From Meiothermus granaticius NBRC 107808 (GTDB lineage Bacteria; Deinococcota; Deinococci; Deinococcales; Thermaceae), in NCBI RefSeq assembly GCF_003574355.1, contig NZ_QWLB01000012.1, forward strand, positions 1 to 64,000: a DNA stretch of 64,000 nt, written 5' to 3'. The translations under genes and the position numbers were made by a program. Below the pieces are notes generated by a model. The model made no database searches. It was not told the DNA's origin and saw only the letters and a list, made by a program, of their open reading frames with translations. Below, in pieces: positions 60,753-64,000 of this stretch; positions within the stretch are counted from its first letter, which is position 1; each line of letters starts with the position of its first letter.

Positions 60753-62225
60753 ATGAAGGCGATTGTAATTGGGGCCGGGGTGGGCGGCCTAACCGCGGCT
60801 GTGCTGCTGGCTCGAGCCGGGCTCGAGGTCACTGTGCTGGAGGCCCATATCTACCCCGGGGGCTCGGCGGGTACCTTTTTCCACCAGGGGTATCGCTTCG
60901 ATGCGGGTGCTACCTTGTTGGCTGGGTTTGAGGCCAAGGGGGTCTTTGCGCGGCTGGAGCAGGGCTTGGGGGTGAGGTTTCCCGTGCGCCGGCTGGAAGA
61001 AGGGGAGGGCCTGATGCGGGTCTGGCTGCCGGGGGGACGCTGGGTGGACCGGCCGGTAGGCCGGGCGCATGAACTCGAGGCCCAGCTCGAGGCGTTTGGC
61101 CCCAGGGTGCGCGGTTTCTGGAAGTGGCAGGAGCGCCGAGCTGAAGCCCTGTGGTCGGTGGCCGAGGGGCTGCCCTTTCCCCCTGCGGATGCCTGGGAAT
61201 TCCTCCAGCTCCTGCGCAAGACCTCGCCCTGGCTGCTGCACAACGGGCCCGATCTGCCGGGAATCCTGGCCGATTTCCTGCGGCCCACCTCGAGCCATGC
61301 CCCCCACCTCCCCAGCTTTCGCCGCTTTCTCGATGCCCAATTGCTCATTGCCTCCCAGGCCGATGCGGCCAAAACCTACGGCCTGTTTGGGGCGGCGGCG
61401 TTGGATCTGCCCCACCGTGGCCCGGCCATGCCCCAGGGCGGGATGGGAGCGATCGCCCAGACCCTGGCCCAGGCGGTGGAGCAGTGCGGTGGGCGGGTGT
61501 TGTACCGCCACCGTGCCGAGCGGTTGGTGGTTGAGGGGGGACGGGTTAGGGCGGTGGAGGTACAGCTGGGTGGACGCCGAAGGGGAGAGCGCGAGCGGCT
61601 GGAAGCCGATCTTTTCCTGGCCAACCTAACCCCCGTTGACCTGGCCGCCCTGCACCCGGTGTTCAAACCCCAGGCCCCGCCCCAGGATGGCTGGGGGGCT
61701 TTCATGCTTCACGCTGCGGTCCCGGCAGGGCTCATTCCACCGGGGCCGCCCTACCGCCAATGGGCTGGGGCCGGCGACTGGGTCTTCATCAGCCTGAGCG
61801 AGCCCGAGGACCGCTCGAGGGGGCCGGCGGGAATGCGGGTCTTATCGGCCTCGGCCCACACCCCCCTTGGCCTGTGGCGGGGGCTTTCCAAAGAGGAGTA
61901 TGCCGCCCAAAAGGAAGTCTGGCAGGAGCGGGTAGTGGCTCAGGTCGAGCGGCTCCTTCCGGGATTTCGGGAGGCCGCAGGGCTCATCTTGGGCGCGACC
62001 CCCCACACCTTTGCGTTTTACACCTCGAGGGCCGAGGGTTGGGTAGGAGGATACCCCCAGACCCACCCGCTGCGCACGCCCTCGCCTCGCACGCCTTTCC
62101 CCAACCTGCTGCGGGTGGGGGATACCGTGTTTCCTGGGCAGTCGGTTCCGGCGGTGGCGATGGGGGGGGTGCGGGTGGCCAGGCTGGCCTTGGCGCGGCT
62201 GGGGGAATCGCTCCCCCCTTTGTAG
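60753..62225 (+). CDS. FAD-dependent phytoene desaturase/carotene isomerase-family oxidoreductase
   Basis: A 490-residue flavoprotein with the dinucleotide-binding start IVIGAGVGGLTAAVLLARAG and the CrtI-type GGSAGTFFHQGYRFDAGATL segment. The C-terminal FAD motif is LLRVGDTVFPGQSVPAVAMG. The family covers CrtI, CrtD, CrtISO and related enzymes, which desaturate, isomerise or oxygenate carotenoids. Thermaceae make yellow or red carotenoids, so a pigment role is plausible, but the step cannot be fixed. Confidence 0.85.
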   Translation: MKAIVIGAGVGGLTAAVLLARAGLEVTVLEAHIYPGGSAGTFFHQGYRFDAGATLLAGFEAKGVFARLEQGLGVRFPVRRLEEGEGLMRVWLPGGRWVDRPVGRAHELEAQLEAFGPRVRGFWKWQERRAEALWSVAEGLPFPPADAWEFLQLLRKTSPWLLHNGPDLPGILADFLRPTSSHAPHLPSFRRFLDAQLLIASQADAAKTYGLFGAAALDLPHRGPAMPQGGMGAIAQTLAQAVEQCGGRVLYRHRAERLVVEGGRVRAVEVQLGGRRRGERERLEADLFLANLTPVDLAALHPVFKPQAPPQDGWGAFMLHAAVPAGLIPPGPPYRQWAGAGDWVFISLSEPEDRSRGPAGMRVLSASAHTPLGLWRGLSKEEYAAQKEVWQERVVAQVERLLPGFREAAGLILGATPHTFAFYTSRAEGWVGGYPQTHPLRTPSPRTPFPNLLRVGDTVFPGQSVPAVAMGGVRVARLALARLGESLPPL

Positions 62226-62269
62226 GGTAGGCTAGCCCCGCCGGGCCGGTTTGCCGATACAACAAAGCC

Positions 62270-63577
62270 ATGCACCTGGTTTGGCACCGCGCCGATCTGC
62301 GCCTTCACGACCACCCCGCCCTCACGGCGGCCCTCCAGCAGGGGCCTGTGCTGGGGGTGGTGGTCCTCGACCCGTTGATCCTGGGGGCCACCTCGCCCCG
62401 CCGCCGGGCCTGGTTTTATGCCAATACCCAGGCTTTGCGCACAGCCTATGCCCAGCGAGGAGGGGTCTTGTTGGTGCGTACCGGTTCCCCCTGGGAGGTG
62501 TTGCCGCGCTTGGCGAATGAGCTGGGAGCCCAAGGCATTTTTGCCGTGCGCAACTCCACCCCTTATGCCCGGTTTCGAGATGGGCAGCTCGAGAAGGCCC
62601 TTCCAGGCCGCATTCGGTGGTTTGGGGGGCAGTATGTTCAGGAGCCGGGCACAGTGCTCAAGCCGGACGGCGCACCCTATACGGTGTTCACCCCCTATTC
62701 CAAACGCTGGTGGCAAGCCGAGCAGGGCCGCGTGCTCCCTGCCCCAGAGCATTTCCCCGCCCTGAGCCTGCCGGCTGAGATTGCGCAGGGGGAGATTCCC
62801 CTGGAGGAGGCGGGAGTCCCGCTCCCCCCCGCCGGGGAGGATTCGGCCTTGCGGGTCCTCGAGGGCTTCCTGCGCGACCGATTGGCAGCCTACCCGCGCG
62901 CGCGCGATCTCCTGGACGGCTCGGGGGTCTCGAGGCTCTCGCCCTACTTCACCCTGGGGGTGCTCTCGCCGCGTTTGGCGGTACACCAGGCCCTCCAGCT
63001 TGGCGGCGAGGGGGCGCAGAAGTGGGTGAATGAGCTGATCTGGCGGGACTTCAGCGGGGATCTGCTCTACCACCATCCCCGAATGCTCGAGGCCGCCCTC
63101 GATCCGCGTTGGGAAGGGCTTCCCCAGACCGATGACCCTGAGCTCTATGGGGCTTGGCTCCAGGGCCAGACCGGGATTCCGGTGGTGGATGCGGGGATGC
63201 GCGAGCTGCAGGCCACCGGCTTCGTCTCCAACCGGGCTCGGATGGTGCTGGCTCAGTTTGCGGTCAAGCTGGCCTTGATTTACTGGCGCCCGGCCGAACG
63301 GGCCTTCCGGGACCTCCTGCTGGATGGGGACAACGCCTCCAACCTACAAGGCTGGCAGTGGGCTGGGGGGCTTGGGGTGGATGCCGCGCCCTATTTTCGG
63401 GTCTTCAACCTGACCCATCAGGCCCTAACCCACGACCCCGGCGGGGTGTGGCTGCGCAAATGGGTGCCGGAGTCCGGGGGGAACCCTGAGCCCTATAAGC
63501 CGCCGGTATTGGACCTCGAGGCCGCCCGGCGACGCTACCTCGAGGCGGCGCAGCGGATCGCCAAGGGGGCACGATGA
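62270..63577 (+). CDS. phr: Deoxyribodipyrimidine photolyase
   Basis: Light-driven repair enzyme for cyclobutane pyrimidine dimers. The 435-residue protein has the N-terminal antenna domain ([18 protein letters not shown]) and the FAD-binding C-terminal domain with [39 protein letters not shown] and [14 protein letters not shown], plus [16 protein letters not shown]. It is a class I photolyase like that of Thermus, where the antenna binds FMN. The stop overlaps the start of a DUF2256 gene, a common partner. Confidence 0.95.
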   Translation: MHLVWHRADLRLHDHPALTAALQQGPVLGVVVLDPLILGATSPRRRAWFYANTQALRTAYAQRGGVLLVRTGSPWEVLPRLANELGAQGIFAVRNSTPYARFRDGQLEKALPGRIRWFGGQYVQEPGTVLKPDGAPYTVFTPYSKRWWQAEQGRVLPAPEHFPALSLPAEIAQGEIPLEEAGVPLPPAGEDSALRVLEGFLRDRLAAYPRARDLLDGSGVSRLSPYFTLGVLSPRLAVHQALQLGGEGAQKWVNELIWRDFSGDLLYHHPRMLEAALDPRWEGLPQTDDPELYGAWLQGQTGIPVVDAGMRELQATGFVSNRARMVLAQFAVKLALIYWRPAERAFRDLLLDGDNASNLQGWQWAGGLGVDAAPYFRVFNLTHQALTHDPGGVWLRKWVPESGGNPEPYKPPVLDLEAARRRYLEAAQRIAKGAR

Positions 63578-63711
63578 GGCTCGAGGGGTTCAAGCAGCGG
63601 CTACCGATCAAGGTTTGCTCGAGGTGCGGGCGGCCCTTTCAATGGCGCAAGCGCTGGGCCAGGAACTGGGATCAGGTGCGCTACTGCTCTGAGCGCTGCC
63701 GCAGGGGTTGA
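63574..63711 (+). CDS. DUF2256 family small zinc-ribbon-like protein
   Basis: A 45-residue basic protein, overlapping the photolyase stop by four bases (ATGA). Four cysteines in [15 protein letters not shown] and [10 protein letters not shown] form a likely zinc knuckle, matching the DUF2256 pattern (CxxCxxxFxWRKKW...WDxVxYCSxxC). Genes of this family are often found next to photolyase or cryptochrome genes. Function is unknown. Confidence 0.85.
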   Translation: MRLEGFKQRLPIKVCSRCGRPFQWRKRWARNWDQVRYCSERCRRG

Positions 63712-64000
63712 ATGGGCGAGGGACTGGCCCTGTGGTTGTTGTCCTGGGCGCTTCCTTGGCTGGGGGCGGCCATCCTCGGGCTTTGGGGGGCTCGGGCAGA
63801 GGGATGGCGGGCCTTTTGGCTGATGAGCGGGATATGGGCCTGGGTGGATGCCGGGATTGCCTTGCTGGGCCTGCTGGGGCCGGAACCCCAGCTTGCGGCT
63901 CTGCGGCGGATACTGTGGATTAACGTTGGGCTGGACGGGGTGTATGTGCTGATAGGCTTGCTGCTGTTGCGCCGTCCGGGCCCCAGGTATAAGGGCTTTG
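63712..64000 (+). CDS. Multi-helix membrane protein (partial, C-terminus beyond window)
   Basis: ATG at 63712 follows the DUF2256 stop directly, and 96 codons stay open to the window end. Three or four membrane helices are visible (LALWLLSWALPWLGAAILGL, FWLMSGIWAWVDAGIALLGL, ILWINVGLDGVYVLIGLLLL). The WVDAGIALLG and INVGLD segments recall the DUF6992-type membrane proteins of Thermaceae, but I am unsure of the family. Probably co-transcribed with phr. Confidence 0.7.
   Translation, partial: MGEGLALWLLSWALPWLGAAILGLWGARAEGWRAFWLMSGIWAWVDAGIALLGLLGPEPQLAALRRILWINVGLDGVYVLIGLLLLRRPGPRYKGF

Overview
The window is chromosomal DNA of high G+C with dense, short-spaced genes on both strands. It looks like a Meiothermus-type member of the Thermaceae (Deinococcus-Thermus). 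The reasons are the frequent CTCGAG hexamer, many likely leaderless genes with a TANNNT box 6-8 bases before the start codon, OmpH/Skp and TamB envelope genes, and protein sequences of Thermus/Meiothermus character. The genus is an inference. I see no tRNA or rRNA gene, CRISPR array, insertion sequence or prophage, and no gene-free stretch above 300 bases.

Layout. 1-5779 (minus): purE-purK run straight into allantoin/purine degradation genes (allB, allE, allC, and an xdh iron-sulfur subunit cut by the window edge). 5848-9118: rsfS, then a fatty-acid oxidation operon (acyl-CoA dehydrogenase, etfB, etfA). 9363-17904: old yellow enzyme, hpt, an RsuA-type pseudouridine synthase, a large orphan PAS/GAF histidine kinase, phosphoglucomutase, an esterase and ubiX. 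17958-23530: two OmpH/Skp-like genes, a small envelope protein, rluD, two paralogous lipoproteins, dgt, pdxT and a MarR regulator. 23566-29550: a MarR-controlled EmrAB/TolC-type efflux operon with two TolC-like genes and a double-length adaptor. 29559-33037: transaldolase, a HAD phosphatase, an alditol-oxidase-like flavoenzyme and a small unknown. 33200-41366: two oligopeptide-type ABC importer sets without ATPases, flanking a GntR/HutC regulator with a matching operator at two promoters. 41372-49663: a giant TamB-like protein (about 2763 residues). 49828-50714: acylphosphatase and a stress protein. 50909-58381: a cbb3-type oxidase operon of unusual make-up. 58416-64000: a HEXXH protein, small unknowns, DinB, peroxiredoxin, a carotenoid-type oxidoreductase, photolyase with a DUF2256 gene, and a partial membrane protein.

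The most interesting locus is the respiratory operon at 50909-58381. It holds a CcoN-like catalytic subunit (interrupted by a one-base frameshift in this sequence), a CcoO protein fused to a second cytochrome c domain, a CcoS-like protein, two more small membrane proteins, an ABM-like protein, and an 1118-residue polytopic protein. That last protein carries CcoN-like, internally repeated histidine motifs, but I find no CuB site in it, and it has an extra exported domain and C-terminal helices. I know of no described cbb3 oxidase with this set.
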